Translations under genes and position numbers: made by a program | Origin: Nocardioides szechwanensis | Lineage (GTDB): Bacteria > Actinomycetota > Actinomycetes > Propionibacteriales > Nocardioidaceae | Length of the DNA stretch: 64,000 nt | NCBI RefSeq assembly: GCF_900103935.1 | Contig: NZ_FNIC01000004.1 | Coordinates: forward strand, 186,001-250,000 | Direction: 5' to 3' | The notes under the pieces: generated by a model | What the model saw: only the letters and a program-made list of their open reading frames with translations | The model's database searches: none | What the model was told of the DNA's origin: nothing | In this document: positions 54,039 through 61,878 of the stretch, one piece after another | How the letters are laid out: each line of letters starts with the position of its first letter | Numbering within the stretch: the stretch's first letter is position 1

Positions 54039-54710
54039 TCAGGCCAGCCCGAGCGCCTCGATGATCGCGACCTCGGCGTCGGCGAGGTGCTGCTGGAGGA
54101 ACGCGGAGGCGCCGTCGATGTCGTCGTCCTCGAGCAGCTGGACCAGCGCGGTGTGGGTGTCAGCCTGGTCGTGGGCGTTGCGGCGGAGCCGGTCGACCTG
54201 GGCGAGCGCCAGCTTGAGCTCGACCACGAGGTTGTCGGCCATCGCGACCAGGCGCGGGCTGCCGGTGAGGCCGACCAGGGACACGTGGAAGGCGAGGTGG
54301 CGCTCGTTGAGCTGCTGGTAGGACCCGCCGCGGCGTACGGCGGAGGTGTAGTCGTGCAGCGTGGCCCGCACCCGCTCGCGCTGGGGCTCGTCGGCCTCGC
54401 GCCAGCGGCGTACGCCGGCTCCTTCGAGGACCCACCGTGCGGCGCAGACGTCGCGCACGGAGTCGGCCTCGGGGCTCGAGACGGTGACGCCGCGGTGGGG
54501 CTCGCGGGTGGCGATGCCCTCGGCGACCAGGATCGTGAGCGCCTCGCGGACCGTGGGCCGCGAGACGCCGAGCGAGGCGGCCAGCGCGACCTCGCGCAGC
54601 GCCGTTCCGGACTCGAGCTCGCCGTCGAAGATCGCGCGCCGCAGTTCGTCGGCGGCCCGGTCGACCGTGGAGGAGTGCTCCAGGTGCAGGGTCGCGAACG
54701 GCTCGGCCAT
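54039..54710 (-). CDS. GntR-family regulator with FCD domain
   Basis: A 223-residue regulator. The winged helix has LREVALAASLGVSRPTVREA, and the all-helical FCD ligand domain has the His metal ligands in NERHLAFHVSL and DTHTALVQLL. ATG at 54710 is supported by CAGAAT six bases upstream; the longer frame from 54752 is less likely. It is divergent from the DDAH-like hydrolase gene and an exact inverted repeat lies between them, so it likely controls that operon in response to an amino-acid-like or organic acid ligand. Confidence 0.88.
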   Translation of the reverse strand: MAEPFATLHLEHSSTVDRAADELRRAIFDGELESGTALREVALAASLGVSRPTVREALTILVAEGIATREPHRGVTVSSPEADSVRDVCAARWVLEGAGVRRWREADEPQRERVRATLHDYTSAVRRGGSYQQLNERHLAFHVSLVGLTGSPRLVAMADNLVVELKLALAQVDRLRRNAHDQADTHTALVQLLEDDDIDGASAFLQQHLADAEVAIIEALGLA

Positions 54711-54716
54711 GGGGCC

Positions 54717-54722
54717 ATTCTG
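54717..54722 (-). promoter_or_regulatory. -10-like CAGAAT
   Basis: Six bases before the GntR ATG at 54710 on the minus strand. It decides the start in favour of 54710. Confidence 0.45.
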
Positions 54723-54782
54723 CGGCACCCCGGGAGTCGTTGCTGCTTGCACTCACCGGGGAAGTCCCTACACTGATCATTC

Positions 54783-54799
54783 TGTCAGATTGTCTGACA
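54783..54799. promoter_or_regulatory. GntR operator TGTCAGA-TTG-TCTGACA
   Basis: A perfect 7-bp inverted repeat with a 3-bp centre, located between the GntR gene and the hydrolase gene. Size and symmetry fit FCD-type GntR operators. Confidence 0.65.
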
Positions 54800-54854
54800 A
54801 CTAATCGTCCGCCGAGCAACCACCACGCAACCACCGAGAACGGGGTGATCCGCC

Positions 54855-55760
54855 ATGTCCGAGCTGAGCTGGGGCCGCCACTACGTCATGGTCGAGCCGA
54901 GCCACTTCCGCATCGACTACGCCATCAACCCGTTCATGGACCCGTCGGTCCAGCCGGACCCGGTGCGCGCCACCGACCAGTGGCAGGCCCTCGTCGACAC
55001 GCTGCGCGGGCTCGGCGCCGTCGTCGACGTGCTGCCGCAGCGCCCCGACGCCCCCGACATGGTCTACGCGATGAACCTCGGTCTCGCGCTCGCGCGCGCC
55101 GAGTCCCACGGCGGCGGGCGCCACGTCGTCATGTCGCACATGCGCTACCCGCAGCGGCGCATGGAGACCGGCTCGGCCCAGCCGTGGTTCGCGGACCGCG
55201 GGTTCACCACGTCGTACGTCGGTCACGAGGGCGTCGGTGCTCACCTGGAGGCCGGCGACGCGTTCGCGTTCGGCGACGCGCTCGTCGTGGGCTACGGCCC
55301 GCGCACCGAGGAGCTCGCGCTCAAGCACCTCGCCGCCGACCTGGGCATCCGGGTGCGCGGCCTGCGGATCACCCACCCCGGGATGTACCACCTCGACCTG
55401 GCCTTCTGCCCGCTCGACGCGAACCGGGCGATGGTCTGCCCGGCCGCCTTCGACGCGCCGTCGGCCCGCGCGCTGCTCGACCTCGTGCCCGAGCCGCTGA
55501 TCCTGACCGAGGAGGAGGCGCTGACGTCGTTCGCCGCCAACTCCGTGGTCGTCGGCCGCACCATCGTGATGCCCTCCTGCCCAGACCGCGTCCGCGCGCA
55601 GCTCGAGGACTGGGGCTTCGAGGTGCGGATCGTCGACGTGTCGGAGTTCCACCTCGGCGGTGGCTCGATCCGTTGCCTGACCAACCCGCTCGACGTCACC
55701 CTCGGCCGCGACCTCCCCATCCACGGTCCTGGCGAGGTCGTCCTGCCCCTCGCCGCCTGA
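54855..55760 (+). CDS. Dimethylarginine dimethylaminohydrolase-like amidinotransferase-fold hydrolase
   Basis: A 301-residue protein of the DDAH/arginine deiminase fold. The catalytic His179 is in MYHLDLAFCPL and the nucleophile Cys274 in GGGSIRCLTNPL. In DDAH enzymes these hydrolyse methylated arginines to citrulline; many actinobacterial relatives have no tested substrate. GGGGTG precedes ATG 54855. An operator for the divergent GntR regulator lies upstream, so induction by a guanidino compound or amino acid is likely. Confidence 0.87.
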   Translation: MSELSWGRHYVMVEPSHFRIDYAINPFMDPSVQPDPVRATDQWQALVDTLRGLGAVVDVLPQRPDAPDMVYAMNLGLALARAESHGGGRHVVMSHMRYPQRRMETGSAQPWFADRGFTTSYVGHEGVGAHLEAGDAFAFGDALVVGYGPRTEELALKHLAADLGIRVRGLRITHPGMYHLDLAFCPLDANRAMVCPAAFDAPSARALLDLVPEPLILTEEEALTSFAANSVVVGRTIVMPSCPDRVRAQLEDWGFEVRIVDVSEFHLGGGSIRCLTNPLDVTLGRDLPIHGPGEVVLPLAA

Positions 55761-55771
55761 CCGAGCCGCGG

Positions 55772-55800
55772 TTGGTCCCACCTGGCCCGGTCGGTAGCGT
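55772..55800 (+). promoter_or_regulatory. Promoter TTGGTC-N17-TAGCGT
   Basis: A -35/-10 pair with ideal 17-nt spacing. The expected transcription start falls at the GTG 55808, seven bases after the -10, so the VanZ-like gene is probably leaderless. Confidence 0.6.
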
Positions 55801-55807
55801 CGGCCAG

Positions 55808-56356
55808 GTGTTTCCGGTAGGTGGTGTCGACGTCATGCTGTTCGGCAGCGCCCTGGCGGGGGCGGTGTTCGTGCTGCTCGCGCTGGCGCTGCGGCGCCGC
55901 CTCGGGCCGACGGCCTGGACCCTCGCGGGGCTGCTGTGGACGCTGGTGGTGATCGGCATGATCACGCTGATCCCCGCCGACGGCGCGCCCGGCGTCGTAC
56001 CGGCCGCGACCCGGCTGACCACCTGCTCCTGGGACATCGGTGGCCCCGCGCCCGAAGGCTTCTGGATCTTCTCCGGGGGCCAGCGGCTCCTCAACACCGT
56101 CGTGTTCGTGCCGTCGGGGATCCTGCTGGCGCTGATCGCCGTGCGGTGGCGCAGCGGGTGGGTGACGGTGCCACTCGGCCTCGGCCTGCTCGCGGCCTAC
56201 TCCGCCGGTATCGAGTGGACCCAGCTCGAGCTGGCCCGGATCGACCGTGCCTGCGACGTCACCGACATCATCGACAACGTCACCGGTGCCGCTATCGGCG
56301 TCGCGATCGGGTTGGCGCTCGCGGTCGTCGTGAGGCCGTGGCGCAGCCGCCGCTAG
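55808..56356 (+). CDS. VanZ-like membrane protein
   Basis: A 182-residue membrane protein with about four membrane segments. The VanZ pattern is present: LLNTVVFVPSGILLALIAV, then YSAGIEWTQLELA and CDVTDIIDNVTGAAIG. The function is unknown. The start at GTG 55808 is supported by the promoter; ATG 55835 is the alternative. It is distinct from the VanZ-RDD fusion at 10513. Confidence 0.8.
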   Translation: MFPVGGVDVMLFGSALAGAVFVLLALALRRRLGPTAWTLAGLLWTLVVIGMITLIPADGAPGVVPAATRLTTCSWDIGGPAPEGFWIFSGGQRLLNTVVFVPSGILLALIAVRWRSGWVTVPLGLGLLAAYSAGIEWTQLELARIDRACDVTDIIDNVTGAAIGVAIGLALAVVVRPWRSRR

Positions 56357-56359
56357 CCT
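56354..56359 (+). promoter_or_regulatory. -10 element TAGCCT
   Basis: Six bases upstream of ATG 56366 and overlapping the end of the VanZ-like gene. It suggests leaderless expression of the aminotransferase. Confidence 0.5.
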
Positions 56360-56365
56360 GCAGGG

Positions 56366-57436
56366 ATGGCCCACCCTCAGCCGCGATCGCACATCGACCG
56401 GATCCCCACCTACGTCCCCGGCAAGCCGCCCACCCCGCGCGCCGGGCTGACGACGTACAAGCTCTCCTCCAACGAGAACCCCTACCCGCCGCTGCCCGGC
56501 GTGGTCGAGGCGGCGGAGGCCGCGGTGGCGGTGATGAACCGCTACCCCGACATGGGCAGCACCGCGCTGTACGACGCCCTGGCCGCGCGGCTGCAGGTCC
56601 CGGTCTCGGACCTGGTCGCTGCCACCGGGTCGGTCGCGCTCGTCTACCAGCTGCTCGCGGCGTTCTGCGACCCCGGCGACGAGGTCGTCTACGCGTGGCG
56701 GTCGTTCGAGGCCTACCCGATCGCGGTCACCGCGGCCGCGGCGACCTCGGTGCAGGTGCCGGTCACCGCCGACGGGCGCCACGACCTGGCCGCGATGGCG
56801 GCGGCCGTGACCGAGCGGACGAAGGTGGTCATCGTCTGCACGCCCAACAACCCGACCGGGCCGTCGGTCACCCAGTCCGACCTGGACGCCTTCCTCGCCG
56901 CGGTGCCTTCGCACGTGGTGGTCGTCGTCGACGAGGCCTACCTCGAGTTCGTACGCATGGACGACGCGGTCGACGGCCTCGCGACCTACCGCGCCCATCC
57001 CAACGTGGTGCTCTTCCGCACCTTCTCCAAGGCCTACGGGCTGGCCGGCCTCCGGGTCGGGTACGCCGTGGCGGCGACGCCGATCGCGGGTGCCCTGCGG
57101 GCGGTCTCGCTGCCGTTCGGCGTCTCCCACATCGCCCAGGCCGCGGCGATCGCCTCGCTGGCGGCCGAGGACGCGCTGCTCGAGCGGGTCGAGGCGCTGA
57201 CCGTCGAGCGAGCCCGGGTCGCGGCGGACCTGGCGGCGGCCGGGTGGGACGTGCCGGAGCCCCAGGGCAACTTCGTCTGGTTCGCGCTGGGCGAGCGCAC
57301 CGCCGAGTTCGCCACCGCCTGCGACGCCGCCGGGATCGTCGTACGACCCTTCGCCGGTGAGGGTGCCCGCATCTCCATCGGCGAGCCCGAGGCCAACGAC
57401 CGGCTGCTCGAGGTCGCGCGCGCCTGGCACTTGTAA
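56366..57436 (+). CDS. HisC/Pat-like class I aminotransferase
   Basis: A 356-residue PLP enzyme. The N-terminus has LSSNENPYPPLPGV, the cofactor region has TPNNPTGPS and VVVVDEAYLEFV, and PLP binds Lys222 in FRTFSKAYGLAGLRVGY. The closing Arg motif is RISIGEPEAND. It belongs to the histidinol-phosphate/aromatic aminotransferase group. No his genes are nearby, so it may be an aromatic amino acid aminotransferase (Pat) rather than the biosynthetic HisC. Confidence 0.87.
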   Translation: MAHPQPRSHIDRIPTYVPGKPPTPRAGLTTYKLSSNENPYPPLPGVVEAAEAAVAVMNRYPDMGSTALYDALAARLQVPVSDLVAATGSVALVYQLLAAFCDPGDEVVYAWRSFEAYPIAVTAAAATSVQVPVTADGRHDLAAMAAAVTERTKVVIVCTPNNPTGPSVTQSDLDAFLAAVPSHVVVVVDEAYLEFVRMDDAVDGLATYRAHPNVVLFRTFSKAYGLAGLRVGYAVAATPIAGALRAVSLPFGVSHIAQAAAIASLAAEDALLERVEALTVERARVAADLAAAGWDVPEPQGNFVWFALGERTAEFATACDAAGIVVRPFAGEGARISIGEPEANDRLLEVARAWHL

Positions 57437-57500
57437 CTCACTGTTACTGCTTGTGTCATGCCCGTATACGGGTGCGCTAGGTGCAGTAACGGTGAGTTAC
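57433..57500. terminator. Symmetric terminator enclosing both convergent stop codons
   Basis: GTAACTCACTGTTACTGC (57433-57450) pairs with GCAGTAACGGTGAGTTAC (57483-57500) with one mismatch. The centre holds the palindrome CCCGTATACGGG (57461-57472). The outer bases supply the TAA of the aminotransferase on one strand and the TAA of the MFS remnant on the other. Confidence 0.7.
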
Positions 57501-57718
57501 ATAGCTGCCGCCGCGGGCTGGGGCCGCCGGTCGATCTCCCGCCAGCGCGGGTCGAGGGCCGGGAGCATGGTGACGGCGAAGTAGAGGGCGCCGCAGACGG
57601 CCATCGCGAACGGCAGCCCGCCGGTGGTGACCAGGACGCCACCGAGCAGCCCGCCGAACGGCAGGAGAGCGAAGCACATCGCCGTCGTCAGCGACGACAC
57701 CCGGCCGAGCAGCCTCAT
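57497..57718 (-). pseudogene. Remnant of an MFS transporter (C-terminal 73 residues)
   Basis: The remaining sequence LLGRVSSLTTAMCFALLPFG is the conserved loop and helix near the end of actinobacterial MFS exporters, followed by one more membrane helix (LPFAMAVCGALYFAVTMLPA) and a short basic tail. The normal protein would have about 400 residues. Homology stops abruptly at about 57718, where the sequence changes to repeat-like DNA. The gene has probably lost its first 80 percent by deletion. Confidence 0.7.
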
Positions 57719-57740
57719 ACCCCTTCGTGATCCCCGGGCC

Positions 57741-57760
57741 GGTCCTCGACAAGCTCGACT
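57741..57760. repeat. REP-like CTCGACAAGCTCGAC element at the MFS deletion edge
   Basis: The sequence TCCTCGACAAGCTCGACTTC is of a type commonly found as intergenic repeats in related actinobacteria (GGTTTCGACAAGCTCAACC-like). It lies 20-40 nt from the broken end of the MFS gene and could have served in the deletion. Confidence 0.35.
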
Positions 57761-57813
57761 TCGTCGCGTCGCTGCGCCCGGACCGCCCGGTCCAGAGTGG
57801 TTGAGCGTTCACC

Positions 57814-57819
57814 TACTCT
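57814..57819 (+). promoter_or_regulatory. -10 element TACTCT
   Basis: Seven bases before ATG 57827, with no ribosome site. It indicates a leaderless message for the GST-like gene and excludes the in-frame upstream start at 57797. Confidence 0.5.
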
Positions 57820-57826
57820 TGGACGC

Positions 57827-58795
57827 ATGAGCGACAGCGACGACCACACCCCGACGTACGTCGAGGCCGGCAAGGAGTTCAGCCGGGACATGAACTACGT
57901 CCCTGACCGGATCACCCGCGACGCGCGTCGCCCCGAGCACGGTCCGGTCGAGGGCGGGCTGTGGCCGGTCGAGCCCGGCCGCTACCGGCTGGTAGCCGCC
58001 AAGGCCTGCCCGTGGGCCAACCGCGCGATCATCGTGCGCTCACTGCTCGGCCTCGAGGACGTCATCTCGCTCGGCACGCCCGGCCCGACCCACGACAAGC
58101 GGAGCTGGACCTTCGACCTCGACGCGGGTGGCCGTGACCCGGTGCTCGGCATCGAGCGGCTCCAGGAGGCCTACTTCAAGCGCTTCCCGGGCTACGAGCG
58201 CGGCATCACCGTCCCCGCGGTCGTCGACATCCCCACCGGTGAGCTGGTCACCAACGACTTCCCGTGGATCACCCACGACCTGTTCTTCGAGTGGCGCGAG
58301 CACCACCGCGAAGGCGCGCCCGACCTCTGGCCCGCCGACCTGCGCGAGGAGATGGACGAGGTCATGCAGCGGATCTTCACCGAGGTCAACAACGGCGTCT
58401 ACCGCTGTGGCTTCGCCGGCTCGCAGGAGTCCTACGACGCGGCCTACGACCGGCTGTGGACGGCCATGGACTGGCTCGAGGAGCGGCTCTCCGACCGCCG
58501 CTACCTGATGGGCGACGCGATCACCGAGGCCGACGTACGCCTCTTCACGACCCTGGCCCGCTTCGACGCCGTCTACCACGGGCACTTCAAGTGCAACCGG
58601 GTCAAGCTCACCGAGATGCCGCACCTGTGGGGCTATGCCCGCGACCTGTTCCAGACGCCGGGCTTCGGCGACAACACCGACTTCGAGCAGATCAAGGCTC
58701 ACTACTACGTGGTCCACACCGACATCAACCCGTCCGGCGTCATCCCCGCCGGCCCCGACCCCGACGTCTGGCTGACGCCGCACGGTCGCGGCTGA
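57827..58795 (+). CDS. Glutathione S-transferase family protein, glutathionyl-hydroquinone reductase type
   Basis: A 322-residue protein of the Xi-class GST group. The catalytic Cys61 is in AKACPWANRAII, and the C-terminal helical domain has NNGVYRCGFAGSQ and DAITEADVRLFTTL. In other bacteria this class reduces glutathionyl- or other thiol-hydroquinones. Actinobacteria generally make mycothiol, so the natural thiol is uncertain. The gene stands alone between the MFS remnant and the ECF sigma gene. Confidence 0.87.
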   Translation: MSDSDDHTPTYVEAGKEFSRDMNYVPDRITRDARRPEHGPVEGGLWPVEPGRYRLVAAKACPWANRAIIVRSLLGLEDVISLGTPGPTHDKRSWTFDLDAGGRDPVLGIERLQEAYFKRFPGYERGITVPAVVDIPTGELVTNDFPWITHDLFFEWREHHREGAPDLWPADLREEMDEVMQRIFTEVNNGVYRCGFAGSQESYDAAYDRLWTAMDWLEERLSDRRYLMGDAITEADVRLFTTLARFDAVYHGHFKCNRVKLTEMPHLWGYARDLFQTPGFGDNTDFEQIKAHYYVVHTDINPSGVIPAGPDPDVWLTPHGRG

Positions 58796-58813
58796 GGGTC
58801 GCGCACCTGGAGG

Positions 58814-58842
58814 GGAACCTCTGACACCGTGAGCTGCGTCTA
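58814..58842 (+). promoter_or_regulatory. ECF-type promoter GGAACC-N17-CGTCTA
   Basis: GGAACC at 58814-58819 and CGTCTA at 58837-58842 with a 17-nt spacer match the general ECF promoter pattern (GGAAC/GTC). It is placed in front of the sigma gene, so autoregulation is likely. The predicted start leaves a leader of about 25 nt with GGAGG before GTG 58875. Confidence 0.7.
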
Positions 58843-58874
58843 GAACAAGACAGCGACGCGGTTTCGGAGGATGA

Positions 58875-59387
58875 GTGGGCAATAGGGACGAGGACTTCAG
58901 CGAGTTCGCCAGCGCGCGCTGGCTGTCGCTCGTCCGCGCCGCTGTGGCCTTGGGGTGCACGGCCTCGGAGGCAGAGGACCTGGCGCAGGGCACCCTGCTG
59001 CGTGCATACGTCTTCTGGGCCAAGGTCGAGAAGGCCGACCACCGCGATGCCTACGTGTCGAGGATGCTCGTGAATGCCCATCGAGACAGCCATCGCAGTC
59101 GCTGGCGGCGGGAGACCGCGTTCGCTGAGGTGCCTGATGCACAGGTAGACGACACGACGGCCGCCAGCGACTCAGCCGATGCGCTGCGCCGAGCCGTTGG
59201 GCAGCTGAGCCAAGGACAGCGAGAGGTCCTGGCTCTTCGCTACTACCTACGCCTGACCGAGCCTGAGATCGCCACCGCGCTCGGCATTGCCCAAGGGACT
59301 GTGAAGAGCCGACTCTCACGGGCGCTCGCAGCTCTCTCCCACAGTCCTGATCTGGCTGAGTTCGGAGACACCAATGAACCACGATGA
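58875..59387 (+). CDS. SigE-family ECF RNA polymerase sigma factor
   Basis: A 170-residue ECF sigma factor. Region 2 has ALGCTASEAEDLAQGTLLRAY and VSRMLVNAHRDSHRSRWRRE (given in part), and region 4 has LSQGQREVLALRYYLRLTE with GIAQGTVKSRLSRALAAL. The group is the actinobacterial SigE-like family, not E. coli RpoE. GGAGG lies just before GTG 58875. The next gene overlaps by 14 nt and encodes a membrane protein that is the likely anti-sigma partner. Confidence 0.9.
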   Translation: MGNRDEDFSEFASARWLSLVRAAVALGCTASEAEDLAQGTLLRAYVFWAKVEKADHRDAYVSRMLVNAHRDSHRSRWRRETAFAEVPDAQVDDTTAASDSADALRRAVGQLSQGQREVLALRYYLRLTEPEIATALGIAQGTVKSRLSRALAALSHSPDLAEFGDTNEPR

Positions 59388-60513
59388 AGCGACTCGGCTC
59401 TTCGATGACCTGGGGGAGATGGTCCCTGACCGGCGTCCAGCGATGCCTGACCTGCTCGCCGCTGGGAAGTCTGCTGCGCGGCGTCGAAGCCGGAGGACGC
59501 TCGCGCTGAGTATCTCTGCGGTCTTGCTCGTCGCCGGCGCGGTGACGGCGGTAGGTAACGTCCTCACTGATGGTCGGGCCGACCCGGTCGATGGCGTCGC
59601 CTCCCCGGTGCTGACCCTGCCCGAGCGGGACGGCCCTTGGCCGATGGCCCTGGTGAGGGGTGTGGTGAGCCTGCGGGGCGGGTGCCTCTACGTCGGCGAC
59701 CAGGCAGTCGTCTGGCCGAACGGCAGCACTTGGGACCCGGCGGAGCAGGCCGTCCGCTACGGATCCCTGGTCATTCCTGTTGGCGACTACGTCCGTGGTG
59801 GCGGCGGCTTCTACACGGTCGGCACGGATTCGGGCGGCGACTTCGGTGACGCTTGGCCTGCCGCGGAGCAGTGCGCTCGGCGGTCCGCTGGGGGCGGGGT
59901 CGTGGTGCTTCTCCCGGAGCAGGTGACGCCAGCGGACCCGGCCATGGTTGCTACGCCTGCCAGGGCACGTCCGGGCGACGTGGTGTCCCTGACCTTTCCG
60001 ACCGAGCAGCCCCGAGGCGTGGGCTTCACCCTCACGGCGCGCTCCGACGGGACGAGATACGAGCTGACCTCGAACGCCACGCAACAGGACCGGGAGCCGA
60101 CTGGGTGGACCGCGGGAAGGATGGGTTGGATCGATATCGGGATCATGGGTCCAGGCCCGGACGAGGTGTTGATTCCGCCCCCGTCCGCGCCGGGTGAGTA
60201 CGACCTGTGCACAGGCAACGCCGTCGACGAGCTCTGCGTCCGTCTCACCGTCAGCGCGCCCTTGTCCACGATCGGGCCGACGTTGGCACCCTCGAGGCCG
60301 TGCCCGGCGATCCACTTCGAGGACCGCCGATACGTCCTCACCCTCCGTCCTGAGGGGGCCGGACCGGGCGTCGGTCGCGTGCTGGGTACCGGACGACTCA
60401 TCGGCTGTGACACGGCAGTGGTGACTGTCTACTCAGTCAACGAACAGCCGAAGGGCGCGGCGATCACCGTCTCCGATGGCGAGAGCGTCTGGCTCTACAC
60501 GGTTTCGGACTGA
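59374..60513 (+). CDS. Membrane protein, probable partner of the SigE-family sigma factor
   Basis: A 379-residue single-pass protein. Residues 1-40 are cytoplasmic and basic near the membrane (SAARRRSRRT). The membrane segment is about 41-63. About 315 residues lie outside, with four Cys (GGCLYVG; AEQCARR; DLCTGNAVDELC) and a predominantly beta composition. No zinc-type anti-sigma motif is present. The overlap with the sigma gene supports a regulatory role, but the large external domain could itself be a sensor. I do not recognise the domain. Confidence 0.72.
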   Translation: MNHDEATRLFDDLGEMVPDRRPAMPDLLAAGKSAARRRSRRTLALSISAVLLVAGAVTAVGNVLTDGRADPVDGVASPVLTLPERDGPWPMALVRGVVSLRGGCLYVGDQAVVWPNGSTWDPAEQAVRYGSLVIPVGDYVRGGGGFYTVGTDSGGDFGDAWPAAEQCARRSAGGGVVVLLPEQVTPADPAMVATPARARPGDVVSLTFPTEQPRGVGFTLTARSDGTRYELTSNATQQDREPTGWTAGRMGWIDIGIMGPGPDEVLIPPPSAPGEYDLCTGNAVDELCVRLTVSAPLSTIGPTLAPSRPCPAIHFEDRRYVLTLRPEGAGPGVGRVLGTGRLIGCDTAVVTVYSVNEQPKGAAITVSDGESVWLYTVSD

Positions 60514-60554
60514 GACCACAACTATGAGCGATGAGCACTGTCGGTGGTCCCACC

Positions 60555-60560
60555 TAAGGT
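60555..60560 (+). promoter_or_regulatory. -10 element TAAGGT
   Basis: Seven bases upstream of ATG 60568, which makes that codon the likely leaderless start in place of GTG 60544. Confidence 0.5.
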
Positions 60561-60567
60561 GAAACGC

Positions 60568-61878
60568 ATGTTCGAGGTCTCGGGAGCATCGGTCAGCCAG
60601 TGGGTCTCCCCCCTGGCCGATCTCCCGCGCGAGCTCACCGACAGCGAGCGGATCGACCTGATCCGAGCTCTCGAGGACCTCAAGGGCGCGGCGGCTGCTG
60701 CGCAGGCGGTCGTGTCGGTGGACTTCGACGACTCTCAGCGGGCTGCGCAGAAGGAGCGTGGCTGGCCCGCGGCGCGGCTGGGTGAGGGGGTGGCCTCCCA
60801 GATCGGACTCGCCCGGCGAGAGTCGTCCAACAAGGCGTCCCGGCTCCTGGGCCTGGCGAAGATCCTCGACCGCGAGATGCCCTACACCCTGGAGCAGATG
60901 CGCACAGGTCGGCTCAGTGAGTGGCGCGCCACCATCCTGGCCCGTGAGACCGCCTGCCTGTCGGTCGAGGACCGACGCGAGGTCGACCGACGCCTGTGTG
61001 GTCCCGGCGGCACGGGACTGGACCTCTCGGACCACGCGTTGGGCAACGCGGCGCGCAAGCTCGCCGCCGACCTCGACAACGCCGCCGTCGCCGCCCGGGC
61101 CAGGAAGGCCGAGGCCGACCGGCACGTCACCCTGCGTCCGGCGCCGGACACGATGACCTGGTTCAGCGCGCTGCTCTCGGTCAAGGACGGGGTCGCGGTC
61201 TTCGCCGCACTCAAGGCCGCCGCTGACACCGTCCGCGCGGTCGGTGACCCCCGCAGCCGGGGCCAGGTCATGGCCGACAGCCTCGTCGAACGCGTCGCCG
61301 GCACATCGGTGGCCGACCCGGTGCGGGTCAACCTCGACCTGGTGATGACCGACCGCAGCTTCTTCGGTGCCAGTGAGGAGTCCGCGCACGTGCCGGGCTA
61401 CGGGCCGGTGCCGGCGGACTGGGCCCACGATCTCCTTGACGACGCGATGACCGCGGTCCAGGTGTGGGTGAGGAGGCTCTACACCCATCCCGAGACCGGA
61501 CAACTGGTCGGAATGGACTCCCGCGCCCGTCACGCACCGGCCGGCCTTGCTGACATGGTGCGGCGTCGTGACCAGGACCTGTGCCGCACCCCCTGGTGCG
61601 GTGCCCCGATCCGCGCCACCGACCACGTCACCGAGTGGCAGACCAGCCGCGAGACCTCCGAGACCAACTCCCAGGGCCTGTGCGAGCGCTGCAACCTCGC
61701 CAAGCAGGCCCCGGGCTGGTCCGCCTATCCCTCACCAGCCACCCGGGACGGCACCGACCGCCACACCGTCATCACCAGCACTCCCACCGGGCACACCTAC
61801 CATTCCCGCGCGCCCGCACCCTTGGGCCACCTCGACTACAACGGCCGCACGACCCTCGGCTACGAGCTCATCGCCTAG
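60568..61878 (+). CDS. DUF222 / HNH endonuclease domain protein
   Basis: A 436-residue protein of the actinobacterial 13E12/DUF222 family. The helical DUF222 part covers about 20-310. The C-terminal HNH domain has the Cys pairs CRTPWCGAPIRATDHV and GLCERCNLAKQAPGW, with His of DHV as the candidate catalytic residue. The family occurs in many copies in Nocardioides and mycobacteria; its role is unknown. The gene ends in a CTAG shared with the stop of the convergent hypothetical gene. Confidence 0.87.
   Translation: MFEVSGASVSQWVSPLADLPRELTDSERIDLIRALEDLKGAAAAAQAVVSVDFDDSQRAAQKERGWPAARLGEGVASQIGLARRESSNKASRLLGLAKILDREMPYTLEQMRTGRLSEWRATILARETACLSVEDRREVDRRLCGPGGTGLDLSDHALGNAARKLAADLDNAAVAARARKAEADRHVTLRPAPDTMTWFSALLSVKDGVAVFAALKAAADTVRAVGDPRSRGQVMADSLVERVAGTSVADPVRVNLDLVMTDRSFFGASEESAHVPGYGPVPADWAHDLLDDAMTAVQVWVRRLYTHPETGQLVGMDSRARHAPAGLADMVRRRDQDLCRTPWCGAPIRATDHVTEWQTSRETSETNSQGLCERCNLAKQAPGWSAYPSPATRDGTDRHTVITSTPTGHTYHSRAPAPLGHLDYNGRTTLGYELIA

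Noticed and set aside
60568..61878. Mobile intron or homing endonuclease
   Set aside because: The HNH domain belongs to the DUF222 family that is common on actinobacterial chromosomes; no intron structure or interrupted host gene is seen.
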